DNA of 64,000 bases, taken from assembly GCA_009760855.2 (NCBI GenBank), contig WPIO01000041.1, forward strand, positions 2,209,501-2,273,500, written 5' to 3'. This document shows positions 32,143 to 42,750 of the stretch, piece after piece. Made by a program: the position numbers and the translations under genes. Position 1 is the stretch's first letter. The number at the start of each line of letters is the position of its first letter. Origin of the DNA: Cristatella mucedo. Lineage: Eukaryota; Bryozoa; Phylactolaemata; Cristatellidae. The notes beneath the pieces were generated by a model that searched no databases, was not told where the DNA came from, and saw nothing but the letters and a program-made list of their open reading frames with translations.

Positions 32143-32579
32143 CACTTACTTGAAATCGAGAGTAAAAATTTCTTATTGCTAGTGCACATGTCCAGTTCAT
32201 TCGGTTTAAACCAGCGATTGCGACGTACCTGCACCTGGTTGCTAATTATTATAATTTTGGAACTGTGAGTAGTAGAAAACCGTTTGCAGTCTCTTCCCTC
32301 TCAAAAGCTGTCAGGTTTAGCAAACGACGGTTTCAATATTTACACAAATAAAGCCAGTCGCGTGACGCCAGAGCGCGGGCTCGGGAATGAACCAGCTCAC
32401 CAGGTGATCGTTGAGGTTCACGTTTCTGAGTGCTCTTATAGCGTGCGGATAACGTAATTTTCTATGAAGCTACGAGAAACATCTAGAAAATGCAATAAAA
32501 TGTGCGATAATGGCATTGAAAGCGATAGCATTCTCCAGAATGTAATAAAATACCCATTAAAAATAAATAGATTCACGGC
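32143..32579. other. Unassigned sequence
   Basis: Nothing recognised. Confidence 0.3.
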
Positions 32580-33060
32580 AGGCGGAAATGCGTCGAGGGT
32601 GGAATGGGGCTAGTTTCGCACGGCTGCCTCGTAGAGGGAACGCCGGAGCGGCACTTGGAAAGGCGCGCGCGACGCACTCAGCTGCATTCAGCCGAGGCAT
32701 TCGCGCTCGAAGAGAGGCCGCCTGGCGTTTCTGCTGTGCTTTAAGCGGCCATGACGTAGCTTGCGAAGAAGAAGTACGGCCGGCTGTAGATGCCTCTGCT
32801 GCTGCTGCTGCGCTGCGCTGCGCTGCCGCGGCGCAGCGCCAGATCTACGCACGCTTCACCGTGCCAGCAGCTGACGCAATCTCGCAGCAGTAAACGCAGC
32901 GCTCGTAGCGGTACAAACCCCAGCCGACGCGCGAGAGAAATACTGGTGCCGCTCCGATCCTCGGGAGCGAGGCGTTCGAGCAGCATTCGGCGCACGCAGC
33001 GCCGATGCACGCAGGCACGGCTGACGGTGGCTGAACGCGGCATCAACGAAAAGCATAAAG
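32580..33060. other. CpG-rich, island-like sequence
   Basis: High GC and many CpG steps in about 480 bp, including a GCGCTGCGCTGCGCTGCCGC run beside GGCGCAGCGCC near 32815-32845. Frames are open on both strands, as expected of GC-rich DNA, so they are not evidence of a gene. It could be a promoter island. Confidence 0.4.
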
Positions 33061-33590
33061 AGATATATATTGAATAGAAAATATCAGTATATGTGGAGAT
33101 GTAAAGAGAGATATATCGAGATAGAAAATCCGCATCCATAGAGCAGAGAAGTTTACTCGACTGCCGCGAAGGTTTCCAGATGTCTTGCATCGGCCGTGGC
33201 AGACATATCTGCAACGACTCACGCACGCAGAGCTGCAGCGCCGAAACAGCTCAGGAAAGCTCGACCAAACTGCTCGCCTAAGCTCGAACAAACGGCGCCG
33301 CCAAAACTCGAGCGCAAACTCTCGCCTCACGCTCAAAGTCTAAAGCTCAACTCAACAAATAGGACGATACGTCGCCCTCCTATGCCGCATAACCGTCGAC
33401 TCTAACGTAACCAGTTTCTAGTCTTCATAGTTCAAGAACCATTAGTGATAAATATCTCGGCAGTGTCAGTCTGGCTGATATAGCTTGCCGCTGCTTTGCT
33501 GCCGTCAGTTGGCGGTTTTTGTCATTCTGCACGCACACTATGGCCTACGCGTGCGGTTATCTGTTGATCTGGTCAAGTCGGATTGGATTT
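33061..33590. other. Unassigned sequence
   Basis: No repeat family. A direct GCTCGA/CTCGAAC pattern at 33250-33320 is not long enough to call. Confidence 0.25.
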
Positions 33591-33800
33591 TTTCTCCGAT
33601 TTTGGATCTCCGATTTTGGGCGCTTAACTAGAGATGACTGCAAGACAGAACTTATTGTCATCTGTCGCTTCACAACATCTCCTGATGCTGTTCAAGACGC
33701 TGTTCAATCAGCTAGTATTTTCTTCTATTCAGCGACGTGCAAGCTCATTGGAAGTTCAGCCACACTCTGTATACTGAGCGTCCAGATGTCCAATTTAGTG
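33591..33800 (+). mobile_element. Possible old LINE RT fragment
   Basis: The frame reads GRLTRDDCKTELIVICRFTT near 33620-33690, which resembles the LxxDDKTExLxI block after the YADD box of L2/CR1 LINEs. No other block is certain. Confidence 0.3.
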
Positions 33801-33847
33801 ACATTAAGTGCGATTACAAATCCAAGAGAAATCAAAGAAACAAACAC

Positions 33848-33948
33848 GAGGCACGGATTACGCGGCTCATAACGAGGCTCCGAAGAGGCGCGCATTACGT
33901 TGCTCATAACGAGGCTCATACGAGGCGCGGATTACGTGGCTGAGCTCC
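33848..33948. repeat. 37-bp tandem repeat, 2.7 units
   Basis: Units starting GAGGCACGGATTACG (33848), GAGGCGCGCATTACG (33885) and GAGGCGCGGATTACG (33922). Confidence 0.88.
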
Positions 33949-34324
33949 AAACGGCCAAGCACAGTAAACGGCCGCATATTTTTGTTGGTGGAGATTTTCT
34001 TTCTGCCACCACTGACAGTAAGAAAAAGGAGGTAAGATTCAGTAGCTGCAAATAACTAGTGTAAAGAAAAGCTTTAACGTCACAGAATACTGTAGGTCAG
34101 CGTACGATAAAATCTCAGACCGGCTCCAGCTGGATCGTTCAGAATAAGTCTGCCACTCATCCCATATTCTGCGTGGACATCTGGTCGTAAACTAGCTGCT
34201 TCAATGTTCTACGCACGTAGCATGTATTGTCAATGGTAATAATGTACGCTGCAGGTTAATGCTGCGTGGTTGAGCAATTTTTGAATTCTTATTGGGTCAC
34301 ACTGATATATTAAAGTAAGGCTTT

Positions 34325-34516
34325 ACGGCGGTTCTGAGCTGCTACTTCCATGCTACTCACTACCTCAAGTGCTTTCCTGACTCTGATACGCCTCCCACAT
34401 TCTCTTTGTTGCGCGCTTAGGCTGTGAGTGTGCTATGCAAAACTCTCCTGCGTAACACTCACATGGTCTTTATGACTTTGTGGAGTTGCAGACGGAGATA
34501 CATTACATTACATTAC
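34325..34516 (+). mobile_element. LINE B 3' end fragment
   Basis: It starts within GGTTCTGAGCTGCTACTTCC and runs through the 3' UTR to GTGAGTGTGC, ACACTCACATGG and the ATTACATTAC tail. It lacks about 40 bp of 3' UTR after TTTGTTGCG that other copies have. Confidence 0.9.
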
Positions 34517-34970
34517 AAGGCCGTCGCGTATGCCTTCTGCCCTACTGATACCCTTTCCCCTGCCGATTACCAGCTCTAAGCTACGTTCAATCTTTTAGGA
34601 AAGCTGTTCATAAATGAATGTTTAATTAGATTCATCTCATCTGAGGAATCGTTGTCCAGCGGTTTGAGTTACCAGTTCTGGCAAGCGATTCACGTCGGAG
34701 ATTAACTTCACCAGGTCTGGACACGACCTCGGCAGTTAGGAATATATGTTGGCTATCTACACACTAGATTAAACTAACTAGATTGTAGCCGAAAATTAAT
34801 TTACCTTTACAACGTGTTCTTTTGAGATTAGCGGGGTGGGCATAATAAACTGACAGAAATATCTCTCCGTGGGCCTTTGACTAAACATGAGAAACTACGT
34901 TTAAATATCAAACGAACAAATAGCTTTTCGGTTGCTGGACACCAAAATGATGATAAAATAAATCTTTTAT
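34517..34970. other. Unassigned sequence
   Basis: Nothing recognised. Confidence 0.3.
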
Positions 34971-34974
34971 TGAT

Positions 34975-35076
34975 ACGATTTATTATATATGATATGTATA
35001 TATATTATATATATATATATATGTGATTTATTATATATGATATATTATTATATGATTTATTAATTATTTATATTTA
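34975..35076. repeat. AT-rich palindromic repeat
   Basis: TTTATTATATATGATAT occurs twice, separated by (TA)n, and can form stems. Confidence 0.75.
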
Positions 35077-35200
35077 TCTCCAAAAACGAAGGCATTTGAT
35101 CGCATGAGGAGGCTCTGAAAAAATGCGCAGTCGAGCTGAAAATCGAACAGCCGGCAGGCATGACTTCCTGAAGCTAAGCCTTCGTAGGAGCAGGCAGAGT

Positions 35201-35357
35201 CGTCCTCTGTCCTCTAGTCTCTATCCTCTGTCCTAGAGTCTCTGTCCTCTGTCCTCTAGTCTCTGTGTCCTCTGTCCTCTAGTCTCTGTCCTCTGTCCTC
35301 TAGTCTCTGCCCTCTTTCCTAGAGTCTCTGCCCTCTGTCCTAGAGTCTCTGTCCTCG
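35201..35357. repeat. 21-bp minisatellite, about 7 units
   Basis: Units of AGTCTCTGTCCTCTGTCCTC with small variants. On the minus strand the tract stays open as a TETRGQR-type repeat peptide (35415-35233), which is expected from a 21-bp period and does not show coding. Confidence 0.9.
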
Positions 35358-35611
35358 CCGCCACGGCGTCTCTCTCGCTCTTCACTTGCATGTCTCTGCA
35401 CGTGAAGAATTTCACTTCATCTGAAGTTGCTGCGTAAAATAGCTAGTTTTATTCGCCGTCAATGAACTGATCTTGGTGATGGTGGTAGTTCAATAGTGAA
35501 TAGGCCGCGCGTGCTATCCAGGCATCAGTGCGTTTTCATGCACGTTGCCCTGGCATCGCATTTACAGTTTTCTCTACTCCCTCTTCTTATAGAGCTGACT
35601 GATATTCCAAG

Positions 35612-37100
35612 GCGACCTCTCGTTAGACGACCATATCAGCTCCACAGTCAAATCTGCCTATTTTCAGCTTCATAACATTGCTAAAATTCGGGCTTGTTTA
35701 GATAAGGATACCACGTCTAACTTGGTCCATGCATTCGTGACATCTCGTCTCGACTTCTGTAACTCGCTGCCTCTACAGCTAGCCATCACATCCGATCCCT
35801 ATCCAAGATAAGAAGCTGTCTCCCACAGTGGCTTGTAAAAAATTTAACTAGCTCTTTAGTTCTGTCTCGGCTTGATTATTGTAATTCCCTTTTGGGTGGG
35901 CTACCAAAGAAAGCTATTATGCCACTACAGCGGACTATGAATATGGCTGCAAGGCTGGTCTTCAAGTCCCAGCGGTTTGAGCACGTGTCTCCTTTGTTGA
36001 AAGAGCTAGGATGGTTTCCGGTTGAGCAAAGGATACAGAGCAAAGTTCTTATGCTGACCTACAAGGCCCGCCACGGCTTGGCTCCTTCGTACCTAGCTGA
36101 ACTGCTGCATCAGTTTCAGCCTGTTCGCGCCCTCAGGTCCTGTGTGGACAATAAATTAGCTGTCCCATTCCTCCGCTTAAAGACAGTTGGCGACAGAAGC
36201 TTTAGCTCTGCAGGTCCTAGACTGTGGAACTCGCTTCCACAATTCTAACGCAAAGACATCTACTCTCCAACTGCCGACTATGGCACATCTTTTCAGCGGT
36301 CCTGAACTGCTACTTCTATGCTACTCACTACCTCAACTGCTCTCCTAACTCTGCTATGCTTCCCACTTTCTCTTTGTTGCGTGAGACGAAGTCTGTTGGC
36401 TACCGAATGCGTACCGAAAGCCGCTTAGGCTGTGAGTGCGCTATACAAAACTCTCCTGCGTAACACTCACATGGTCTTTATGACTTTGTGGAGTTACTGA
36501 CGGAGATACATTACATTACATTACTACTTACTGGCCTACCAGAATGTGCGATCAGGCGATTGCAGCAGGTGCAAAACTCTGCAGCTAGACTTGACTGTCG
36601 TGAGCGTCGCAGTTGCCACATTACTCCACTTCTCGCCGACCTGCACTGGCTACCAGTCAAGCAACGGATTGACTTCAAAGTTTTATCGCTCACTTTTAGG
36701 TCCCTTCATTCTATGGCTCCAGCCTATCTCCCCAACGTACTACCCCATCAGTCCAAGCATCGTACCACCCGCTTTTCGGAATCCAACAGTCTAGAAATAC
36801 CTCGTACGAACCTTAAATTCTTTGGAGACCGTGCATTTAGTTCGTATGCTCCCAAAGCCTGGAACTCCCTCCCGACCTGCGTCAGAACATCCCCTGACCT
36901 GACTACATTTAAAAGGAACTTAAAAACACCTATTTAGGACAGCATTTAGTGGGTCCCTGTGATTCGTCCTTCATGTGCTTATGCGTGATGACACTGTGCA
37001 TGCTGCCACTAACCATTCCCTTTGCAGCAAATGTAAAGCGCCTAGAAAGAGATTAAGTTCTCTGAGGGTGCTTTATCAAGTACATTATTATTATTATTGC
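35612..37100 (+). mobile_element. LINE A copy interrupted by LINE B
   Basis: The left part (35612-35769) covers LDDHISSTVKSAYFQLHNIA and FVTSRLDFCNSL. The LINE then stops, a LINE B occupies 35770-36523, and LINE A resumes with LLTGLPECAIRRLQQ at 36524, so the host protein sequence would be continuous without the insert. The C-terminus is well kept (QNSAARLDCRERRSC ... SYAPKAWNSLPTC, to 36937), followed by 3' UTR, the intact hairpin at 37033-37080 and the ATT tail. Confidence 0.95.
35770..36523 (+). mobile_element. LINE B nested inside LINE A
   Basis: A 5'-truncated LINE B of about 755 bp. It starts at CTCTACAGCTAGCCATCACA (the TASHHI codons), carries a 118-residue frame at 35892-36248 (GLPKKAIMPLQRTMN, NMAARLVFKSQRFEHVSPLL, SFSSAGPRLWNSLPQF), and ends with the hairpin GTGAGTGCG...ACACTCAC and ATTACATTACATTAC. 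It is in the same orientation as its host. No target duplication longer than a base or so is visible. Confidence 0.95.
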
Positions 37101-37189
37101 TAGCAGACAAAGCCGTACCATATTCCCGACTCTATCGAACTCCATCGGTAATTCGACAAAAACACTGAAGGAGATAGCCTATTTAACCG
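37101..37189. other. Unassigned sequence
   Basis: Nothing recognised. Confidence 0.3.
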
Positions 37190-37288
37190 ACTTGGCGATG
37201 CTAGCAATAGTAAGAATAAGTCGTTTGTATAGCGGCCTTAGAGAACGCATTCTCTATCCAGGTACTTTACAGCCCATTGCAAGATATT
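37190..37288 (-). mobile_element. Diverged LINE A/SINE A tail
   Basis: GTTTGTATAGCGGCC, TTAGAGAACGCATTCTCTAT and CAGGTACTTTACAG follow, in complement, the order of the hairpin tail. No head or coding part. Confidence 0.5.
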
Positions 37289-37749
37289 TAAAGTGAACAT
37301 GCGGCGATCGACATGCACGTATCAATCGTGCAAAATAATCAAATAAGTATCGTGCGAGCTTGCTAACTCAAGCACGACGAGACTTTGGGTCACCCAGGAG
37401 TAAGACCCGTGGCTAATACATGCATGCACTGCATCCGACACTGGTAATCACGAAAAGCATACCCCGGAACAGAAAAAAAAGATGAGCTCACCTAGGGTGA
37501 AGTGTAAGTGGACTTTAACGGCTGCGTCTTTAGCTGAGACTTATACAAGTGTAAGGTCATCAAAGGTCGAAGCTGACGTAGCTGAGAGTGAGCTCTAAGT
37601 GTTCCAGGGAATTTGGGCATGCCTGGTATACAATACGTCGCCCGGCTAAGCTTCATAATGCGCAATAGCGGCACAAAAAGAGCCCAAAAAAGAGCGCAAA
37701 AAGGAGGAAATAATGGAGGACAGCTCACACTGACGAAGCAAAAGCGACG
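37289..37749. other. Unassigned sequence
   Basis: Nothing recognised. Confidence 0.3.
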
Positions 37750-38060
37750 AAGAGCGGCAGGCAGGTTTGAAGCCTCTCTCTTTTAATTGCCAATGCATCA
37801 TGGGAGCTAATGCGATTTCAGCCGGTAGCTGGCTGCAGGCTTTTGGGGCACACCAACTTAAAGCGAAGTCTCCAAAAGACTAGCGGTGCACAGAAGAACA
37901 GCAAAATGACCGGGGTCCAAGGAGCCAGTGGTAAGATGCGAAGTCCGGAGGCCCGGAAGTAACACGTCAGGTCGGCCGAAGCAAGAGGATGATGGGGGCG
38001 TAAATGTGTGCGACATAATTTGCAAGTCAACGCTCTGTCAAATGAGGAGCCAGCGGACTG
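37750..38060 (-). mobile_element. Diverged L2-like LINE C-terminus
   Basis: On the minus strand, with frame changes, the order LxFWRLRFKLVCPKSLQP and then an LKxRLQTC-like piece corresponds to SFGDRAFSxxAPKAWNSLP...FKRxLKT. It belongs to neither family A nor B. Confidence 0.4.
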
Positions 38061-38502
38061 GAGGCGCAGACACGTGCAATGGTGTACTGCGGCAGAGGCG
38101 ACGTGCGCGGTGGCAGTCTTTTTTGAAAGTTTACCTGCTCAGACGCTACTCACTTCGGTATTGTTGCTGGGAACGCGAGCACTTCGTGACTGAGCAAGGT
38201 TTGCTCAAGTTATTACGGCCAATCGTCGACTTGTTGCTGGCAAAAAACGCAAGGTCAAGGATAAACCTACTCTGCTAGCTACATTGGGGGAGCCGGTAAG
38301 TCAATGCATCTCAGAGGTAGAACGCTGGCTGTGAGATCTAGATTGCTGGCCATCTTCTTAAACTGCGACGCAGGCATCAGAGTGAACGCAGCAGGGCAAG
38401 GCTTGGAGGTAGACGTCGAGGTACAACATAGAACAAAGGTTTACGACTCTATGGATGACGATTGACCGTGAGGATTGACATGCACTCTGACCGTATGCGT
38501 TG
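38061..38502. other. Unassigned sequence
   Basis: It may contain further decayed LINE sequence upstream of the C-terminus just described; not alignable by eye. Confidence 0.25.
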
Positions 38503-38525
38503 CTTTTGTTGTTGTTGTTGTTGTT
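38503..38525. repeat. (TTG)n microsatellite
   Basis: About seven TTG units adjoin the 3' end of the next LINE B. Confidence 0.85.
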
Positions 38526-38823
38526 TTTGTATCTCCGTCAGTAACTCCACAAAGTCATAAAGACCATGTGGTTGTTACGCAGGAGAGTTTCGTATAGCGC
38601 ACTCACAGCCTAAGCGGCTTTCGGTACGCATTCGGTGGCCAAGAGACTTCGTCTCACGCAACAAAGAGAAAGTGGGAAGCATAACAGAGCCAGGAGAGCA
38701 GTTGAGGTAGTGAGTAGCATAGAAGTAGCAGCTCAGGACCGCTGAAAAAGATGTGCCATAGTCGGCAGTTGGAGAGTAGATGTCGTTGCGTAAGAATTGC
38801 GGAAGCGAGTTCCACAGTCTAGG
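38526..38823 (-). mobile_element. LINE B 3' end fragment
   Basis: The complement of the 3' UTR and last codons: GTATCTCCGTCAGTAACTCC, CGCACTCACAGCC, GGCTTTCGGTACGCATTCGG, up to GAGTTCCACAGTCTAGGA (the RLWNSL codons). Its ATTAC tail has been replaced by (TTG)n-type sequence. Confidence 0.92.
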
Positions 38824-39329
38824 AGTTGCTGGCTAAAATGCTAGTAAAACAAGATCCGATCGACCATGTATGCACGGACCACTATGTACGGCGATAACTA
38901 GCTGGCAGTTTTTAAAATATGGTTGATGGCAGATAACAGCGTTTTAGGATTGTACATGCGCGAGTCCGCTAGACTCCTACAGAGGGTGTTAAGTGGATTG
39001 CCAGCAAATAACTTTTGCATTTTTACCTGGTAATCCTGCCAAAAAAATGAAACACTGTCGACCAAAATATCGTCTGACTAATTTTTCATGTCCGCTAAGG
39101 CATGCTTTGTAGTTTTATCGTCTGCCTGTCCCAAGTATCAGCACAGAGGGCCACTCTAGTACATTATCTATGGTTTTTTCAACTTGACCATATTCTTACA
39201 TTTAAGTTAAACGGCTGAGTAAGCCGCATGCCGTCTGGATGATGGCCATAAAAGAAAATTCTCTTCAAGAACAGCTTTACTATCAAGGCTACTACGCGGG
39301 TGTGGAGATGCAGATTTCTCTACAACTTT
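38824..39329. other. Unassigned sequence
   Basis: Nothing recognised. Confidence 0.3.
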
Positions 39330-39412
39330 CGCAAATCCTAATCGGCTTTCGGCGGTATCCCGTAGCCAATAGAATTCATCTCACGCCGCAGAGACGAAAT
39401 GTGAGAGACAGA
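39330..39412 (-). mobile_element. LINE B fragment, degraded
   Basis: TCGGCTTTCGGCGGTATCCC, GTAGCCAATAGAATTCATCT and CACGCCGCAGAGACGAAATG match the LINE B 3' UTR in complement. Both ends are missing. Confidence 0.5.
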
Positions 39413-39494
39413 GAACAGTATCTCGGTTAGGAGAACTGCACATGAAGTAAGCGTCGAACTTGCACTCTAGATCCATAAATGTTCCATGTCTTCA

Positions 39495-39880
39495 GGACTC
39501 CAGGCGGGTGGCAAACTCGGCCGCTCGTCTGGTCTGTCGTCCACGACGCAGCTGCCACATCGCATCACTTCCGTTCACATCGCGTCACTTCCGTTCACAT
39601 CGCAACACTTCCATCGGAGCTTCGCTTGCTCCTCATCCGGCACTGAACCAATTTCACGAACCCCAGGCTGGCTTACAGGTCACTGCTCCTGCTAGCACCG
39701 ACCTCAATGACCCTCCTGCGTCACGCTCTCGCACCACAGTCCCGCCTCCTCGGCTTTCCGCCATCCTCCCACCGAGTTCCCTAGCGCAAAATTGAAAGCA
39801 TTTGTTGACTGAGCATTCAGCTCGTGTGCATCGAAAGTTTGGAACGCGCTTCAGACTTCTGTCATTCCTTGAATACACAC
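39495..39880 (+). mobile_element. Diverged LINE A-like C-terminus
   Basis: The plus frame contains RVANSAARLVCRPRRSCHIA (compare QNSAARLVCRERRSCHIT). It is then disrupted by a small tandem repeat and ends with ARASKVWNALQTSVIP-like sequence near 39825-39870. No tail seen. Confidence 0.55.
39556..39613. repeat. 20-bp tandem repeat, three units
   Basis: CACATCGCATCACTTCCGTT is repeated nearly three times inside the LINE fragment. Confidence 0.85.
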
Positions 39881-40540
39881 ATATGCATGTGCGTCATTTA
39901 AGCCTTAGCTAAAGAATCTTCAACGATGTTTAGCTTTGCCGTGGGCCTTCTTGTTCCGTTGTGCTTAGCGTGCTACCGACCCGTAAACGAGTCGGTGCAT
40001 TTTACTAACCCAGGGCCCTACCAAATGATTACATCGAGTGTTGTTTGTTCTGTCGTATGATGGTCTAAGAATGATACGAGATGGCTTTAGAAAGTTTCCC
40101 AAGCATGATATCGTCCCTGCCAGTGACCCGTTGTTGTCCCTGTCAGTGACCCGTCCCTGACCTTGTCAGTGACCCGCAGGTATTGCTTCTCGTGCAGCAA
40201 GTTGTAAGGTGCCTCCTTCATAGAGATCATTAGCTCGCTTCGCTCACCGTGCAGACGACTTACTGCTTTTATAACTACTATACAAGTAGTTGACCAAAGC
40301 TGCTGGAAAGAATGTCCCTAAGTCGGCCGTAAGAGTATGCAAGTCGTCGAGCGAGAATCGCGCGAGAATCGCCACAGTTTAGGATCCGCTGAGCAGAGTA
40401 GCTGCTGTCCCCAAACATTACGCTAAATGCGTTCGCGGCTAATTTATTGTCCAGCGAGGACTGATAGGGGACGAGGGGGCCACGAGTGGAAGCTGGAAGC
40501 TGCCGGAGTAATTCATTGCAGAGCGATGGCCGCTCCTGTT
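39881..40540. other. Mostly unassigned; short repeat and possible LINE tail
   Basis: TGTCAGTGACCCGT occurs in three variants at 40114-40176. At 40180-40240 a TTGCTTCTCGTGCAGCAAG segment resembles a degraded LINE A-type tail. Confidence 0.35.
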
Positions 40541-40689
40541 GGTCGATAGAAGGATTCCGGGAGTCGTAGCAGCTCGATTACCAGAAGAGACGAGCGATTG
40601 GAGAGCTACCGGATTCGAAGATCGACCTGTCGCAACACCGAAGACAAGAGAGTACAGGACCTTCTTCCTCCTGAAAGGCGACACGTCAG

Positions 40690-41050
40690 CAGCGCGCCGA
40701 AGGCGCTATTCCGGCAAAAATAGCGTGCCGGCCCACCTACACCTCTGCGAAGGCCGGCATCTCTTAACAGACCGGAAGCTCATCCTGCCGGCTATTTAAA
40801 GCGGTGGTACCGACGGCCGTTGCGAGCGTCTCCACAAGCTCGCGGGGGGGGGGGGGGCAGTGCATTCGGCACGCAGCTGCAGCACGTCTTTTTCACAGCC
40901 GGCTCGATCACTTAGCGAGGCAGCTCCAGCTGCAGACGGAGCTGACGCACAAAGCCCGGCTTCCTTCCTTCCGGCGCAGCCGCCGCCGCTCGCTTTTCCA
41001 AGCCTGCGCAAGCGAATAGGCATTTCTGCGGGATGGTGCGTGCATTTTGG
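40690..41050. other. CpG-rich sequence with G14 run
   Basis: GC- and CpG-rich DNA. A TATTTAAA string lies at 40793-40800 and a run of 14 G at 40844-40857. The combination could mark a promoter, but nothing proves it. Confidence 0.3.
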
Positions 41051-41381
41051 CGCGTGCAGCTTCAAACTCTTCAGAAATAAGGCAAATTCCAGTTTTCCTT
41101 CAGTTGGAGCTAAAACGTCTATCGATTGGCAGCGTGCTTGCCCAAGCGCAGCCCAAGTCGCTTCAAGAGATTTCTTCGTAGGGCGTCAGCCAGCAGTGCT
41201 CTTAGATCGGACTAAATTAGCGACCCGGGCATTGAGCGACTTCTTGGTGCAGCTTCAGTTCTCCTCATTGGAAGAACTACTAGTTTTTCTGTTAGACTTT
41301 ATCGACGGCGGTTTTCTCGTTTCGCGGGCTAATAGATTCTGGGTTTTCAAAAAAATAGGATACGAATCATTAGAATCATAA
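40860..41381 (+). CDS. Candidate ORF, unknown, 173 codons
   Basis: This is the longest open frame in the window that is neither LINE nor microsatellite. It begins with a serine/alanine/proline-rich part (RSLSEAAPAADGADAQSPAS, PAQPPPLAFPSL) and ends with a more ordered-looking part (RALSDFLVQLQFSSLEELLV, FLLDFIDGGFLVSRANRFWV). I recognise no domain. It starts about 60 bp downstream of the TATTTAAA string and just after the G14 run. GC-rich sequence keeps frames open by chance, so it may be spurious. Confidence 0.22.
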   Translation: MHSARSCSTSFSQPARSLSEAAPAADGADAQSPASFLPAQPPPLAFPSLRKRIGISAGWCVHFGACSFKLFRNKANSSFPSVGAKTSIDWQRACPSAAQVASRDFFVGRQPAVLLDRTKLATRALSDFLVQLQFSSLEELLVFLLDFIDGGFLVSRANRFWVFKKIGYESLES

Positions 41382-41440
41382 TTAGTCATCCGTATAGCGT
41401 CCTAGGAGAAATTAAATCGCCAAACCGATGCTTTTAATCT
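41382..41440 (-). mobile_element. Diverged LINE A/SINE A tail
   Basis: AATTAGTCATCCGTATAGCG, TCCTAGGAGAAATTAAATCG and CCGATGCTTTTAAT retain the outline of the tail in complement. Weak. Confidence 0.3.
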
Positions 41441-42079
41441 CACAGCAGGAGAAGTAATAGTAAGTAATTAATAAAAAGCAATTTATCATGCTTAGGTAAG
41501 CAGGCAAAAACACACCACTATAATTCTAAGGCACACAAAAGACTCGCAGCCACTGATTACTAAGTCCCCCGATAATTAGCACTCGCTCAAAATGCTCAGG
41601 CGAGGAAAACACACAGGAAAAAAGACAGGTCCTCTGGGACGCAATTCAAAAGCATATCGCTGTTTAATTTACTAATGATCTGCAAAGTTTCATAGCACAC
41701 AACTACAAAAGAATTAATCGGAAAGAGCAAAGGGTGTGTTGAATAATATGAAGCCTTTTTTGAATAATGTCATCAAATCTAATGAAGACTAGGTTATTTC
41801 AGTCAGTAGTGAGTTCTACGATTTGCGAGTCTCGCAGCTGAATACACGTTTCCCGGAGCTTTGAAGTTTACACGTTTCCCGGAGCTTTGAAGTTAGTTAC
41901 GGATGCACTGATGTTTCCAGTGGTGGTTGAAGAAAGTTTTTTGACGGCACGCCTTCGAATTCAAGTCAGGATTTAGTTTTTGGAGGAGGCTATAATTTCT
42001 TGTGGAAAGATAGCCATACTTGTATCAGGTGGGCTGAAGGCTTACCAGGTGGTGCAAATTCTCAGCACAAGCACAAGTT
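41441..42079. other. Unassigned, with a 26-bp tandem duplication
   Basis: The unit CACGTTTCCCGGAGCTTTGA(AGTTTA) is present twice in tandem at 41845-41896. Nothing else recognised. Confidence 0.5.
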
Positions 42080-42222
42080 TGCCCTGGTGAATTAGGTGCT
42101 CGCTCTGACCAAGATCGTGGGCCGAGGTCGTGGGCTCGAGCTCCGTATCCGTATTTGAGGCGTCTGAAGATTTGATTCCGTCTCTTATCTCGGGGCTCTG
42201 CAAAAATAAACTATATTATTGT
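42080..42222 (+). mobile_element. SINE A, degraded
   Basis: Head: TGGTGAATTAGGTGCTCGC, then GAGGTCGTGGGCTCGAGCTC. Tail: GAGGCGTCTGAAGATTTGAT, then CGGGGCTCTGCAAAAATAAA. The tail hairpin is eroded. Confidence 0.75.
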
Positions 42223-42750
42223 TAATATCAATATTAGATTTTGCTTCCAAATCTACCACCGTGCTGGAGGGGAGCTAAAAAGAAACTGAATTTCCGGGCT
42301 TCCCAATTTCTGTGATTATAACCCCAACAACACTTACTCATCCACTTCATGAAAAAGTTCCTGGCTAACAACCTGACCTTGTGGCCGTATTCAGCAACTG
42401 CATAGGTAGACAAGTAGCGGCTTTTTCAGACCCAATGAAGACCTACCGGAAGCCACGTGACTGAATCTTACGATTTTTATGCAAACTGTTAGTTTCAGTG
42501 GATACCTATGCTCGGGTAAGAAATCGTGTTGCTTTATGGACTTGAACACAAGGACTCCATAATGCCAAAAATGCACCGATGGGATAGAACCAGTATTTTA
42601 AAGGCCAGTCTGATTGCATGTATTCACTAAAACCAACAACTATTAGATGTTAGCTGTGTTTACCATGCTTTCTGATTTTCCATTAAGAAGATAGCCGAAC
42701 AGATAGCCGCAGCCTAAATAATAAACAGACTCGGGGAGAGCTGTACTGGC
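42223..42750. other. Unassigned sequence
   Basis: Nothing recognised. Confidence 0.3.

Noticed and set aside
32741-33226. A 161-codon minus frame in CpG-rich DNA
   Set aside because: Overlapping open frames on both strands are expected from high GC; no domain and arginine/serine-biased composition.
35233-35415. Repeat protein TETRGQR on the minus strand
   Set aside because: Explained by a 21-bp minisatellite, whose period keeps any clean frame open.
36488-36693. The 5' end of the open frame at 36488 as a genuine LINE fusion gene
   Set aside because: It starts inside the LINE B tail and runs into LINE A by chance of insertion; no evidence of expression or selection.
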